From positions 1,448,001 to 1,512,000 of the forward strand of contig JARUPY010000292.1 of the NCBI GenBank assembly GCA_029817715.1: 64,000 bases of DNA. Direction: 5' to 3'. The notes under the pieces were generated by a model, which made no database searches, was not told where the DNA came from, and saw nothing but the letters and a program-made list of their open reading frames with translations. Every line of letters begins with the position of its first letter. Within the stretch, counting starts at the first letter, position 1. Below, one piece after another: positions 9,188 through 17,091 of the stretch. A program made the translations under genes and the position numbers. Origin of the DNA: Melastoma dodecandrum. Lineage: Eukaryota; Streptophyta; Magnoliopsida; Myrtales; Melastomataceae.

Positions 9188-9709
9188 TTACCGCTGGAGG
9201 TCTGGCCTCAGCTTCCCGAACCGCTTCAGGAGGCGATCCCGCTTCAGGCGCGACAGGCGATCGATCCAGAAGATGCCGTCGAGCTGATCGATCTCGTGCT
9301 GCACCACCGCGGCCAGGAATCCGTCCGCCTCCGCTTCGTGGGCGGTCCCGTCGAGATCCCTATAGCCGAACCTCACGGCCGCGGGCCGCGTGATCCGCTC
9401 CCGCGCGCCCGGCATGCTGACGCTGCCCTCCTCATGCGTCGCCGTGTCGGAGGATGTCCAGAGCAGCGCCGGGTTGACGTAGGTGCTGGGAGCGTCCTCG
9501 GGCGACATACGGATCACCACGACACGCGCCAAGACGCCGATGTGCGGAGCCGTCAAGCCGATGGCTTGCGCCGCGCTGAGCGTGTCCGCGACGTCCTCGG
9601 CGAGCGCCTTCAGCGCCTCGTCGAATACTTCGACCGGATCGGCCGGACGGGACAGTCTCGGATCAGGATGGCAAACGAGGGGGCGGGCCGGCATGGGCGG
9701 ATAGTCCAT
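9188..9709 (-). CDS. Peptide deformylase-like protein with altered active-site motifs
   Basis: A 173-residue protein whose whole length follows the peptide deformylase fold (MPARPLVCHPDPRL at the start, VNPALL, HEEGSVSMPG, VVQHEIDQLDGIFWIDRLS). Canonical enzymes use GxGLAAxQ, EGCLS and QHExDH. Here motif I reads GLTAPHIG with His56 in place of Gln, motif II reads EGSVS with Ser96 in place of the metal-binding Cys, and motif III reads HEIDQ with Gln142 in place of the second metal-binding His. Two of three metal ligands and the catalytic Gln are therefore missing, and deformylase activity is unlikely. The reading frame is intact, so it may be a pseudoenzyme with another role. ATG 9694 is an alternative start. 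Confidence 0.85.
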   Translation of the reverse strand: MDYPPMPARPLVCHPDPRLSRPADPVEVFDEALKALAEDVADTLSAAQAIGLTAPHIGVLARVVVIRMSPEDAPSTYVNPALLWTSSDTATHEEGSVSMPGARERITRPAAVRFGYRDLDGTAHEAEADGFLAAVVQHEIDQLDGIFWIDRLSRLKRDRLLKRFGKLRPDLQR

Positions 9710-9894
9710 ATGCGATGAGGCGCGTTCGACCTCCCATTATCGCAGTCCGATGTGGACGCCAGGCCGAACCCTGACACGCGCGATGCGGCGCTCCACACGC
9801 GGCCCATCCGTACCGCTCGCCAGTCCTTGGCAGGCTCGCATCGGTCCCGACAGGCAATTCGTGCGTGCGGTTGAACAGAAGGGGCAAGGGATCG

Positions 9895-10095
9895 ATGGGC
9901 GTTCCAGCCGCCGTCGCGGGAGAGACTGCCGCCGAGGCCTGGGCCGAGCGCGCCGTCGCGACGGTCGTCGCAAGGATCGGCAGGGCCTGCGACCGATCTA
10001 CGATCGTGCACCGGCAGGAAGCCCGGCCGTCCGCAGGGAGAGTCGGCACCGTCATCGTTCAGCAGGATAACCGCGAGCAAGCCATCGCGATGTGA
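9895..10095 (+). CDS. Possible 66-residue hypothetical protein
   Basis: ATG at 9895 is preceded by GGGCAAGGG at good Shine-Dalgarno spacing. The frame encodes MGVPAAVAGETAAEAWAERA and then an alanine- and arginine-rich stretch, ending in TGA. Third positions are mostly G or C, as in real genes of this window, but no family is recognised and the length allows a chance ORF. Treat as tentative. Confidence 0.3.
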   Translation: MGVPAAVAGETAAEAWAERAVATVVARIGRACDRSTIVHRQEARPSAGRVGTVIVQQDNREQAIAM

Positions 10096-10379
10096 CCCGC
10101 GCAACTGCCATGACCGCCCAGCGCGCACGGTTCCGGCCACGGATGGTGGCCGAGCAAACCATTCGTTTACCCAAAGGACGCAAGCGCGCTGCGTGCATGG
10201 TTCACGCTGGAACACGCGGATTCGTCAGCCGGTCGCGAGCCGGCAGGGCCAACCCAAATTCAGCGCGGTGCCACGCGTGTCGGCGACAAGACGATGACGC
10301 GTCCCGGCTATCGGCGCGCGCGGGCGGTCTGCGCATCACGGACTCGAAAGTCCATTGCTGTCGCACCTTAGGATTGTTG

Positions 10380-10395
10380 TGTGGTGCATACCACA
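10380..10395. promoter_or_regulatory. Inverted repeat upstream of the XRE regulator
   Basis: TGTGGT and ACCACA flank GCAT, 70 bases before the start of the XRE-family gene; outside them GATTG and CAATC also pair imperfectly. This fits an autoregulatory operator for the downstream helix-turn-helix protein. Inference only. Confidence 0.4.
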
Positions 10396-10464
10396 ATCGC
10401 ATGTTACTGAGCGTAGCCTTTCTCGCCGGCGAGCCGAGCCTTCTTGCAGGAAGCCTCACCTGAC

Positions 10465-10893
10465 ATGACGACATCCAACAGCCCGAAGCTGACCACCGAG
10501 GCCGACCGCACGATCGGCGGGTTGGTCGCCGCACTGCGCAAGGCCCAGGGGCTCAGCCAAACGGCGCTGGGTCAGGCGCTCGGCGTCAGCTTCCAGCAGG
10601 TCCAGAAGTACGAGAAGGGCCGCAACCGCATCGGCGTCGGGCGGCTTCAGGCCATCGCCGACGCGCTGCACGTGCCGGTTGAAACCTTCTTCGTCGGGCA
10701 GGCGGGATCCGAGGCGGGGGATGCCGGGCCGCGGACGTTCTTTGAGGATCCGCAGGTCATGGAACTCGTCATGGCGTTCACCAGTATCGCCGACGAGACG
10801 ACCCGGGCCAGCGTCCTGTCCATCGTCAAGATGGCGGCGAAACTCCGCAACGGATCCGATGATCAGTTGCCGGAGAATCGATCATTCTCCTGA
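10465..10893 (+). CDS. XRE-family transcriptional regulator
   Basis: A 142-residue protein with an N-terminal Cro/C1-type helix-turn-helix at about residues 18-75 (LVAALRKAQGLSQTALGQAL, then FQQVQKYEKGRNRIGVGRL) followed by IADALHVPVETFF. The tail, PQVMELVMAFTSIADETTRA, is the short C-terminal helix pair common in alphaproteobacterial regulators of this class. The ATG at 10465 follows AGGAAG with an 11-base gap. Target genes are unknown; the palindrome at 10380-10395 may be its own operator. A shorter relative lacking most of the DNA-binding domain lies downstream at 11226. Confidence 0.9.
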   Translation: MTTSNSPKLTTEADRTIGGLVAALRKAQGLSQTALGQALGVSFQQVQKYEKGRNRIGVGRLQAIADALHVPVETFFVGQAGSEAGDAGPRTFFEDPQVMELVMAFTSIADETTRASVLSIVKMAAKLRNGSDDQLPENRSFS

Positions 10894-11225
10894 GGGTCGG
10901 GGGGCCAAGAAGCGTTCGGAAATGATCCTTCACGGGCGCGACGCGCTCTTCCGTACGCATCGCCCCGCGGCTGGCTGCACGGATCGGCGCGGGGTCGCAT
11001 TGCGGACCCACGAGCAGTTTATCAAATGATGGGTTGACACTGCGCCGCAACCGATCACCTAATACAGCGCTCATGCACGGCAGTGCTCGCAAAAGTTGTG
11101 AGCACGAGACGGTCGGACACCGGGCGGTGTCCTTTCACATACCTCTTGCAGGTCCGGAAGTTTGTTTCGTGCCCTTCGAGCGGTCGCGTACCTATATCCG
11201 AACCTAAACGGTCCGGAGTACGCGG
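10894..11225. other. Intergenic region
   Basis: About 330 bases between the XRE gene and its half-length relative. No ORF with credible codon use was seen. The last bases supply a Shine-Dalgarno sequence (GGAG) for the gene at 11226. Confidence 0.5.
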
Positions 11226-11444
11226 ATGAACGACAATCGTGATGGGCCCCGTCAGATCCTGCAACGCATTGCCGACGCGCTCGGAACCGATGTCGCGGCT
11301 TTGTCGGATCGCCGGGTAAGCGATAGCCCGTTGCACGAGACGCTGGATCTACTGGCGGCCTTCGATCGCCTCACCGATCGCAACGACCGACGGGCGTGCG
11401 TCGATTACGTTCGTTCGCTCGCAGCCGGCCAGCGCGGGAACTGA
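11226..11444 (+). CDS. Half-length XRE-like protein lacking most of the DNA-binding domain
   Basis: A 72-residue protein with GGAG eight bases ahead of its ATG. ILQRIADALGTDVAALSD lines up with RLQAIADALHVPVETFF of the upstream XRE regulator, and ETLDLLAAFDRLTDRNDRRA lines up with that protein's C-terminal tail (VMELVMAFTSIADETTRA). The recognition helices are absent. It could be a natural antagonist or dimerisation partner, or the remains of a duplicated regulator; the intact start and ribosome site favour a functional gene. The relationship is read by eye. Confidence 0.65.
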   Translation: MNDNRDGPRQILQRIADALGTDVAALSDRRVSDSPLHETLDLLAAFDRLTDRNDRRACVDYVRSLAAGQRGN

Positions 11445-11600
11445 TCGGCTCACCGCCGACAAATTGCGTCGAAGCGCGCGCTACCCTGAGGGTGTCCCGC
11501 GTCGTCTCGGTTCCAAACTGTATGGCCGCCGACGGCGCCAACTTTCCGGAGCGAAAACCCGAAAATCCGGTCCGGCCGACCACGGCCACGGCTTGGCGCG

Positions 11601-11942
11601 CTAGCGATCGAGGATGCGCACCACGGCGCGGGTGGTGGGATCGACCACGACGATCTTGTCGCCCGGCGCCACGAAATAGCCGAACCGGCGCAGGCGCGGG
11701 TTGGGTGATTCCGTGAAGGGCGCCAGCGCCACGTCGGGCGGCACGATGCTGCCGGGGCGCAGCGGGATCGACCCGACGATCGGCCCCGGCCCGACCGGGC
11801 GGCGCACGATGTAGTCGCGCACGACGACGTCGTCGTCAGGACCGAAATCGTCCGGCGCCACGATGACGGCTTGCGCCAGGGCCGAGCCGGTCAACAGCAC
11901 GGTGAACCCGAGCGAGGCGGCGAGACTTGCGCGTGTCGACAT
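11601..11942 (-). CDS. DUF1236 domain-containing secreted protein
   Basis: A 113-residue protein starting MSTRASLAASLGFTVLLTGS with a signal peptide probably cut after ALAQA. The mature part is proline-rich and acidic and ends in YFVAPGDKIVVVDPTTRAVV, the pattern of DUF1236, a small periplasmic domain frequent in Hyphomicrobiales with no known function. The ATG at 11942 is chosen because it places the signal peptide at the N-terminus. It is downstream of, and on the same strand as, the formyltransferase gene. Confidence 0.75.
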   Translation of the reverse strand: MSTRASLAASLGFTVLLTGSALAQAVIVAPDDFGPDDDVVVRDYIVRRPVGPGPIVGSIPLRPGSIVPPDVALAPFTESPNPRLRRFGYFVAPGDKIVVVDPTTRAVVRILDR

Positions 11943-12014
11943 GTCGGCCTCCAAGACGTCTCAGGCCGCCGGAAACAGCCGCGCGCCCGGATCGGTTCCC
12001 GGGCCGTATCCAAT

Positions 12015-12878
12015 TCAACGTCCGATCTGCCCCGCCTCCGCCAGAGCGACGGGGGACCAGCGGGAGATCTGCACGTATCCGTCGAGCGCCGCGACCACCA
12101 CGTGCCGGCGGTGCCGATGGACGACGGCACCGGGCGTGTGCTGGTGACGCTCCCGCCAGCCATGGGCCTCAGCCACGAAGACCCGGGCGTCCCCCAGGCG
12201 CGCGATCGTCTCGACGGTGCCGAACGCCCGCACGCGGCGCAGGATCGTCGTGACGTCCTGCCGGAAATCGAGGGTCCGGTCGCCATCGGTGGCGCGGGGC
12301 CAATAGGATCCGTCGCCCTGCGGTTCTGCCCAGCGCCAGCGGCCGGGGAGGTCACGGCCCAGCGGGGCGGTCACGAGGCGTCGAGCCGACATCTGGCACT
12401 TCGCCAGGAGCGTCTCATGGGATTCCTGCGGGCTCAGCGGGAACATCTCCTGAGCGAGGATGTCACCGGTGTCGAACCCGTCGGCTAGAACATGCGCGGT
12501 CACGCCCCAGGTCTCGTAGCGGTCGAGCACGGCGCGGAACAGCGGGTAGGGACCGCGCCCGATCGGGAGCGGCGAAGGGTGGATGTTGAACCCGTAGGCG
12601 GCGCGCCCGCGCCAGCCGCGGACGAGCCACGGATAGCCGGCTACCACCAGCGCCCAGTCCTTCCCGTGATCGGCCTGGATCGCCTCGATATCGCGTTCGC
12701 GGATCCGCGAGAGCTGGATGGGGATGCGCAGCGACCGGGCGCGGGCGACGATCACGTCGTTGTGGTCGTAGATCCCGTCGCAGGGCCGTGTGAACAGCTT
12801 CACCGGCGTCCAGCCGGCGTCCACGAGCCCCTCGAAGACGCCGCCCAGGAAGTCGATGCCGGCGAACGCGAACTTCAT
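12015..12878 (-). CDS. Formyltransferase family protein (Fmt/ArnA-like)
   Basis: A 287-residue protein with the 10-formyltetrahydrofolate-dependent formyltransferase fold. FNIHPSPLPIGRGPYP supplies the conserved Asn and His, and ADGFDTGDIL supplies the catalytic Asp. It is shorter than Met-tRNA formyltransferase (about 310) and is not beside a deformylase gene with an intact active site, so a sugar-nucleotide or other N-formylating role is possible. It is divergent from the truncated SDR and photolyase genes. Confidence 0.8.
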   Translation of the reverse strand: MKFAFAGIDFLGGVFEGLVDAGWTPVKLFTRPCDGIYDHNDVIVARARSLRIPIQLSRIRERDIEAIQADHGKDWALVVAGYPWLVRGWRGRAAYGFNIHPSPLPIGRGPYPLFRAVLDRYETWGVTAHVLADGFDTGDILAQEMFPLSPQESHETLLAKCQMSARRLVTAPLGRDLPGRWRWAEPQGDGSYWPRATDGDRTLDFRQDVTTILRRVRAFGTVETIARLGDARVFVAEAHGWRERHQHTPGAVVHRHRRHVVVAALDGYVQISRWSPVALAEAGQIGR

Positions 12879-12989
12879 GCTTTCCGCCTGCGACCTTGTG
12901 CACGTGGAGGGCGCAGGCCCACGGCCTGCCCGGCGTCGCCCTCGGCCTTACCTTGATCGGGCCGGAAAGGGTAGCGAGCGAGCAACCAC

Positions 12990-13235
12990 GTGCGTCGGGT
13001 GATCATCCATGGGGGGACCGGCGGCCTCGCGACCGCGCATGCCCTCCGGAACCGCGGCCACGCCCTGCACCTCGTTGCGCGCCACCCCGCGCGGCTCACG
13101 CGCGCAGCCGACGACCTCCGCTCGGCCAGCGCCCCCGACACCGATCGCGTCGCGGCGGCGACGCAGGCGGTCGGACGGGACCTCGCGGGGCTCGTCGACG
13201 CGGTGGACCCGATCAACCTGCGCACAAAGGGCTGA
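12990..13235 (+). pseudogene. Truncated SDR-family dehydrogenase
   Basis: An 81-residue reading frame with a GTG start. RVIIHGGTGGLATAHALRNR is the N-terminal nucleotide-binding loop of a short-chain dehydrogenase, followed by LHLVARHPARL and, at the end, LAGLVDAVDPINLRTKG, which corresponds to the end of the fourth strand in SDR proteins. The catalytic Ser-Tyr-Lys part is missing: the frame stops and the photolyase ATG follows 4 bases later. An internal deletion that joined the two genes is the simplest explanation. The short product cannot be an active dehydrogenase. Confidence 0.65.
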
Positions 13236-13239
13236 TGCC

Positions 13240-14817
13240 ATGCCGACGAAACGGCGGGTGCTTCGCTTCGTCCTGGGCGACCAACTCACACGCCGGATCG
13301 CCAGTCTGGGCGACGTCGACCCCGAGCGCGATGTCGTCTTGATGGTCGAGGTGCGGGACGAAGCGACCTATGTCCGCCACCACAAGCAGAAGATCGCTTT
13401 CCTGTTCGCCGCCATGCGCCACTTCGCGAACGGCTTGGCGGATGAGGGCGTCGCGGTCGACTACGTACGCCTGACCGATGACGGCAACACGGGCGGTTTC
13501 ACCGGCGAGCTGGAGCGGGCGGTCGCGCGGCATCGTCCCGAACGTGTGGTCGTGACGGAGCCCGGCGAATGGCGGGTCTGGCAGATGATGCAGGACTGGC
13601 GCGAGACCCTCGGCATCCCGGTGGAGATCCGCCCCGACAACCGCTTCCTCTGCCCGCGGGACGAGTTTTCGCGCTGGGCGGCGGACCGTCATCATCTCCG
13701 GATGGAGACCTTCTACCGCGGCATGCGCCGTCGCACCGGCCTGCTGATGGAGGGCGGCGAGCCCGTGGGCGGGCGCTGGAACTTCGACGCCGAGAACCGC
13801 AAGCGGCTGCCCAAGGGGCATCGTCTCCCCGACCGGATCGGCTTCCAGCCCGATGGCGTGACCCGGGAGGTCATCATCCTGGTTGAGCAGGAATTCGGCG
13901 ACCATTTCGGCGCTCTCGCCGGGTTCTCCTGGCCGGTGACCCGGGACGATGCGCTCGCCGCCCTTCGGCACTTCATCGCCACGTGCCTGCCGACGTTCGG
14001 CGACTATCAGGATGCCATGAAGGCGGGCTCGCCCTTCCTGTATCACGCGCTGATCTCGCCAGCCCTCAACGCCGGGCTGCTGACGGCGGAGGAGGTCTGT
14101 CACGCCGCCGAGCGGGCCTATCGTGACGGTACGGCGCCGCTCCACTGCACGGAGGGGTTCATCCGGCAGATCCTCGGCTGGCGGGAATATGTGCGCGGCC
14201 TCTATTGGGCTCGGATGCCCGAATATCGTGAGACGAACGCGCTCGAGGCCGGTCGTGCCTTGCCGTGGTTCTACTGGTCGGGGGAAACCAAGCTCAACTG
14301 CATCGCGCAGGTCGTCGCCGATACGCGCGCCCACGCCTACGCCCATCACATCCAGCGGCTGATGGTGACGGGCAACTTCGCCCTGATCGCCGGCCTCGAC
14401 CCGGCGCAGGTCGAGGAATGGTACCTGATCGTCTTCGCCGACGCCTACGAGTGGGTCGAGCTGCCCAACGTGCACGGCATGGTGCTCTGGGCGGATGGCG
14501 GCGTCATGGGGTCGAAACCCTACGCGGCGTCGGGGGCCTACATCGATCGGATGTCGGATTACTGCGCCGCCTGTGCCTATGACGTGAAGCTTAAATCCGG
14601 GCCCGAGGCCTGCCCGTTCAACTATCTCTACTGGAATTTCCTCATCGAGAACGAGGACAGGCTCGCCGGAAATCAGCGGATGGCGATGCCGTACCGGACG
14701 TTGGGCGGCCTGGGCGACAAACGCCGCACTGAAATTCGACGCGATGCCGCGACCTTCCTGGCGTCGCTCTCTGAACGGCCGCCTCACCATGGCGTCCAGG
14801 CCGCGAGCGACACGTAG
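13240..14817 (+). CDS. Iron-sulfur photolyase/cryptochrome (FeS-BCP, PhrB-like)
   Basis: A 525-residue flavoprotein starting MPTKRRVLRFVLGDQLTRRI, typical of the prokaryotic (6-4) photolyase group represented by Agrobacterium PhrB. These bind FAD, a lumazine antenna and a 4Fe-4S cluster and repair (6-4) photoproducts with light. Four candidate cluster cysteines are present: KLNCIAQVV, then YCAACAYDVK with two, and PEACPFNYLYW. AYAHHIQRLMVTGNF, with a conserved His-His pair, matches the active site. The ATG at 13240 is four bases after the stop of the truncated SDR. The 3-prime end overlaps the convergent bcsS-like gene by 34 bases. Confidence 0.93.
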   Translation: MPTKRRVLRFVLGDQLTRRIASLGDVDPERDVVLMVEVRDEATYVRHHKQKIAFLFAAMRHFANGLADEGVAVDYVRLTDDGNTGGFTGELERAVARHRPERVVVTEPGEWRVWQMMQDWRETLGIPVEIRPDNRFLCPRDEFSRWAADRHHLRMETFYRGMRRRTGLLMEGGEPVGGRWNFDAENRKRLPKGHRLPDRIGFQPDGVTREVIILVEQEFGDHFGALAGFSWPVTRDDALAALRHFIATCLPTFGDYQDAMKAGSPFLYHALISPALNAGLLTAEEVCHAAERAYRDGTAPLHCTEGFIRQILGWREYVRGLYWARMPEYRETNALEAGRALPWFYWSGETKLNCIAQVVADTRAHAYAHHIQRLMVTGNFALIAGLDPAQVEEWYLIVFADAYEWVELPNVHGMVLWADGGVMGSKPYAASGAYIDRMSDYCAACAYDVKLKSGPEACPFNYLYWNFLIENEDRLAGNQRMAMPYRTLGGLGDKRRTEIRRDAATFLASLSERPPHHGVQAASDT

Positions 14818-15494
14818 GGAGCCGCCGTGCGCCGGCCGCTCTCCGTCTGCAACCCGACCGAGATGCGGGCGCTGAAGCGGCCGACGTCGAAATCGGTTCC
14901 GTGCAGGCCGACGTTCAATTTGCGGTAGCCGGTCGCATCGACGTATCCGCCGGCTTCAGGCCCGAGATATGCCCCCCAGAGCCGATAGCCCCAGGCGATC
15001 CGGAGCCACAGGCTCTCCTGGGCCGATCCGGCGACCACGCTCCCCTGAACGAGCGTCGCCTCACTGGGACGCGCCCAGATTTCGCCTTGCAGGCGGAGAC
15101 CAACACGCGGCGACAGCGGCACGAAGTTTTGTGCGGCGATCAGCAAGTCCCCGGTGATCTCGGGACCCGCATAGCCGGCGACGACGCCCCAATCGAAGGC
15201 CCATTGATACCCGAACACGGCGGCTGCAGCCATCGCATACCGGCAACGTGGACCCTCGGCACCCAACTCGGCACGCCGTCCGCCGCCGACGCTCGCGAGG
15301 GCAACGAAGCCTTCACGGTCGAGGGCTTCGAGGCCAAGTTTGGCCCCGACGGTCAGGAACTGAGAAGAACCGGCATCGAGGCTGCCAAACAACAACGCAT
15401 CGATCTCACCGGCAGCGACCGGCGCGGCGCAGCAGGCGGAAGCGGCGGCTTCGATCGCGATGACAGCTGTGATTGTCCTGATTTCGGAACGCAT
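14784..15494 (-). CDS. Cellulose biosynthesis protein BcsS-like outer membrane protein
   Basis: A protein of about 236 residues with a signal peptide (MRSEIRTITAVIAIEAAASA, cut near AAG) and a repeated beta-hairpin pattern ending in an aromatic residue (YVSLAAWTPW), as in outer-membrane beta barrels. The arrangement IDALLFGSLDAGSSQFLTVG at the start of the mature part fits the BcsS family found with cellulose genes in Methylobacterium and relatives. No cellulose synthase genes are in this window. The frame is open to 15566; the ATG at 15494 is preferred because it puts the signal sequence at the N-terminus. Confidence 0.7.
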   Translation of the reverse strand: MRSEIRTITAVIAIEAAASACCAAPVAAGEIDALLFGSLDAGSSQFLTVGAKLGLEALDREGFVALASVGGGRRAELGAEGPRCRYAMAAAAVFGYQWAFDWGVVAGYAGPEITGDLLIAAQNFVPLSPRVGLRLQGEIWARPSEATLVQGSVVAGSAQESLWLRIAWGYRLWGAYLGPEAGGYVDATGYRKLNVGLHGTDFDVGRFSARISVGLQTESGRRTAAPYVSLAAWTPW

Positions 15495-15805
15495 TGCAAG
15501 ATTGATCACGACGCAGCCTTCGTTGCGAGGCAGCATCGCAGACCCTGCTGCGAAGAGAAGCGCCAATTAACCCAAAGTTAACAGAAAAAATGTTCTGCGA
15601 TGCTCGGCGGAAGGGCGCTTGACGTCCGAGAAAATTCGGAGCGCGACCCGTGTTTACGCGCAGTCATCTTGAGGCCGAGAGGGGATTCCGAGGGTTGCGC
15701 CTCGCCGCGCGCGACCGGGGCGCGCAGCGTCGCGAACCCGCCGTGCTTGGCGTACCACCCGTTCTCGGCTAGAGCCCCCGCGGGACAGCGAAGGTTGGCG
15801 GATCC

Positions 15806-16408
15806 TTGACCTCCGGTGCACGAACGTCGGACGTCCTCACGGTGTTGGCGAGCCAGGAAGGCGAGCGCCTCACGGTGGGGGACATTGTCGCGGTCCTGCG
15901 AGATCGCGCCTTCGCGCTGCTCGTGGTGCTGCTCGGCTTGCCGAACTGCCTGCCGATGCCGCCGCCGATCCCGCTGATCTGCGGGCTGCTGCTCCTGCTG
16001 GTGGCGATCCAGATTGCGGCCGGCATGTCGGCGCCGTGGCTGCCGCGGATGCTGCTCGGCCGGTCGATCGCGTTGACCGACGTACGGCGCGCCGTCACGC
16101 GCGCGGTGCCGGTCCTGCGGCGCCTGGAGCGCTGGTCGCGCCCGCGGCTGAGCGTGTTCGAGACCGCGCTCGGCATGCGCGGCATGGGTATCGCGCTGCT
16201 CGCGCTGGCGTTGGCCCTGATCGTGGCCGCACCGATCGTCGGACAGATCCCGCTGGGACTTGCTGTCTGTCTCGTGGGCCTCGGCCTTGTCGAGCGCGAC
16301 GGCATCGTGGTGATGGGCGGCCTCGTCATCGGCCTGTTCGGCGTCGCCATCAACGCGGGCTTCGCCTACGCGGTCATCGCCGGGATCGCGGGGCTTTTGA
16401 ACCTCTGA
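15806..16408 (+). CDS. exoD: Exopolysaccharide synthesis protein ExoD
   Basis: A 200-residue membrane protein of the ExoD family: LTVGDIVAVLRDRAFALLVV followed by LGLPNCLPMPPPIPLICGLL, the family signature, and four or more hydrophobic segments up to the C-terminus (ALLALALALIVAAPIVGQIP, GGLVIGLFGVAINAGFAYAV). ExoD affects exopolysaccharide production and alkali tolerance in rhizobia; its biochemical role is not known. The start used is TTG at 15806. It is divergent from the bcsS-like gene and convergent with ldtR. Confidence 0.85.
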   Translation: MTSGARTSDVLTVLASQEGERLTVGDIVAVLRDRAFALLVVLLGLPNCLPMPPPIPLICGLLLLLVAIQIAAGMSAPWLPRMLLGRSIALTDVRRAVTRAVPVLRRLERWSRPRLSVFETALGMRGMGIALLALALALIVAAPIVGQIPLGLAVCLVGLGLVERDGIVVMGGLVIGLFGVAINAGFAYAVIAGIAGLLNL

Positions 16409-16417
16409 GCGCCGCGC

Positions 16418-16930
16418 TCAGAGCCGATAGCGGATCTGATCGGTCCAGAAGCGCTCCAACCGGCCGAGCGCCTGGTTGAGGCGGCCGAAATCGTCGTCCG
16501 AGATGCCGCCGATCGGGGCGATCGTGCGGGCGTGCTTGTCGTACAGGCCCTGGATGATCTCGTGCACCTGACGCCCCTTGTCGGTCAGGCTGATCCGGAC
16601 CGAGCGGCGGTCGGTCTTCGAGCGGGCATGGTGCAGGTAGCCGGCCTCGACGAGCTTCTTGACGTTGTACGAGACGTTGGAGCCGAGATAATAGCCCTTG
16701 GTGCGCAACTCGCTCGCGGTGAGTTCCTTGTCGCCGATGTTGTACAGGAGCAGGGCCTGGACGCTGTTGACGTCCTCGCGGCCCCGGCGCTCGAACTCAT
16801 CCTTGATCACGTCGAGGAGCCGGCGGTGCAGACGCTCCACGAGGTGAAGGGCCTCCAGGTAGGAGCCCTTGCCGGGCACGGCCTCGTCGGCGGTTTCGAT
16901 CTTCGTGGCCCGGGCGCCCTGCGTCTTCAT
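16418..16930 (-). CDS. ldtR: MarR-family regulator LdtR
   Basis: A 170-residue winged-helix protein. VQALLLYNIGDKELTASELR, GYYLGSNVSYNVKKLVEAGY and KTDRRSVRISLTDKGR form the MarR DNA-binding core, and the GYYLGSNVSYNVKKL helix is characteristic of LdtR, first studied in Liberibacter, where it controls an L,D-transpeptidase and osmotic tolerance. The DUF6163 gene follows on the same strand in the usual alphaproteobacterial neighbourhood, here upstream of ldtR. The gene ends 10 bases from the stop of exoD. Confidence 0.85.
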   Translation of the reverse strand: MKTQGARATKIETADEAVPGKGSYLEALHLVERLHRRLLDVIKDEFERRGREDVNSVQALLLYNIGDKELTASELRTKGYYLGSNVSYNVKKLVEAGYLHHARSKTDRRSVRISLTDKGRQVHEIIQGLYDKHARTIAPIGGISDDDFGRLNQALGRLERFWTDQIRYRL

Positions 16931-17091
16931 CTCTGCCTCGCCGTCTGATGTTGCGGTATCCGTACAATGCGGTGCCGCTGATGATGGCTAAGCTACCGCT
17001 CGGGAATGAAAGGCGATTTAAGCGACAGGATGAATTGCCGATTTACGCTTTGCGGTAAAGACAAACTGAAGCGAAGATCAGAACGGTTCGT

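Larger units (their letters stand above)
9710..10464. other. Long intergenic region with one weak ORF
   Basis: About 750 bases between the divergent deformylase-like gene and the XRE regulator. Apart from the weak ORF at 9895-10095 and the palindrome at 10380-10395, no frame here has convincing codon use or recognisable protein sequence. Confidence 0.5.

Noticed and set aside
10092..10463. A 123-codon frame before the XRE gene
   Set aside because: Rich in Arg and Cys, no domain, poor start context; more likely the regulator's promoter region.
13213..14790. A 525-codon minus-strand frame
   Set aside because: Antisense to the photolyase gene, whose motifs are unmistakable.
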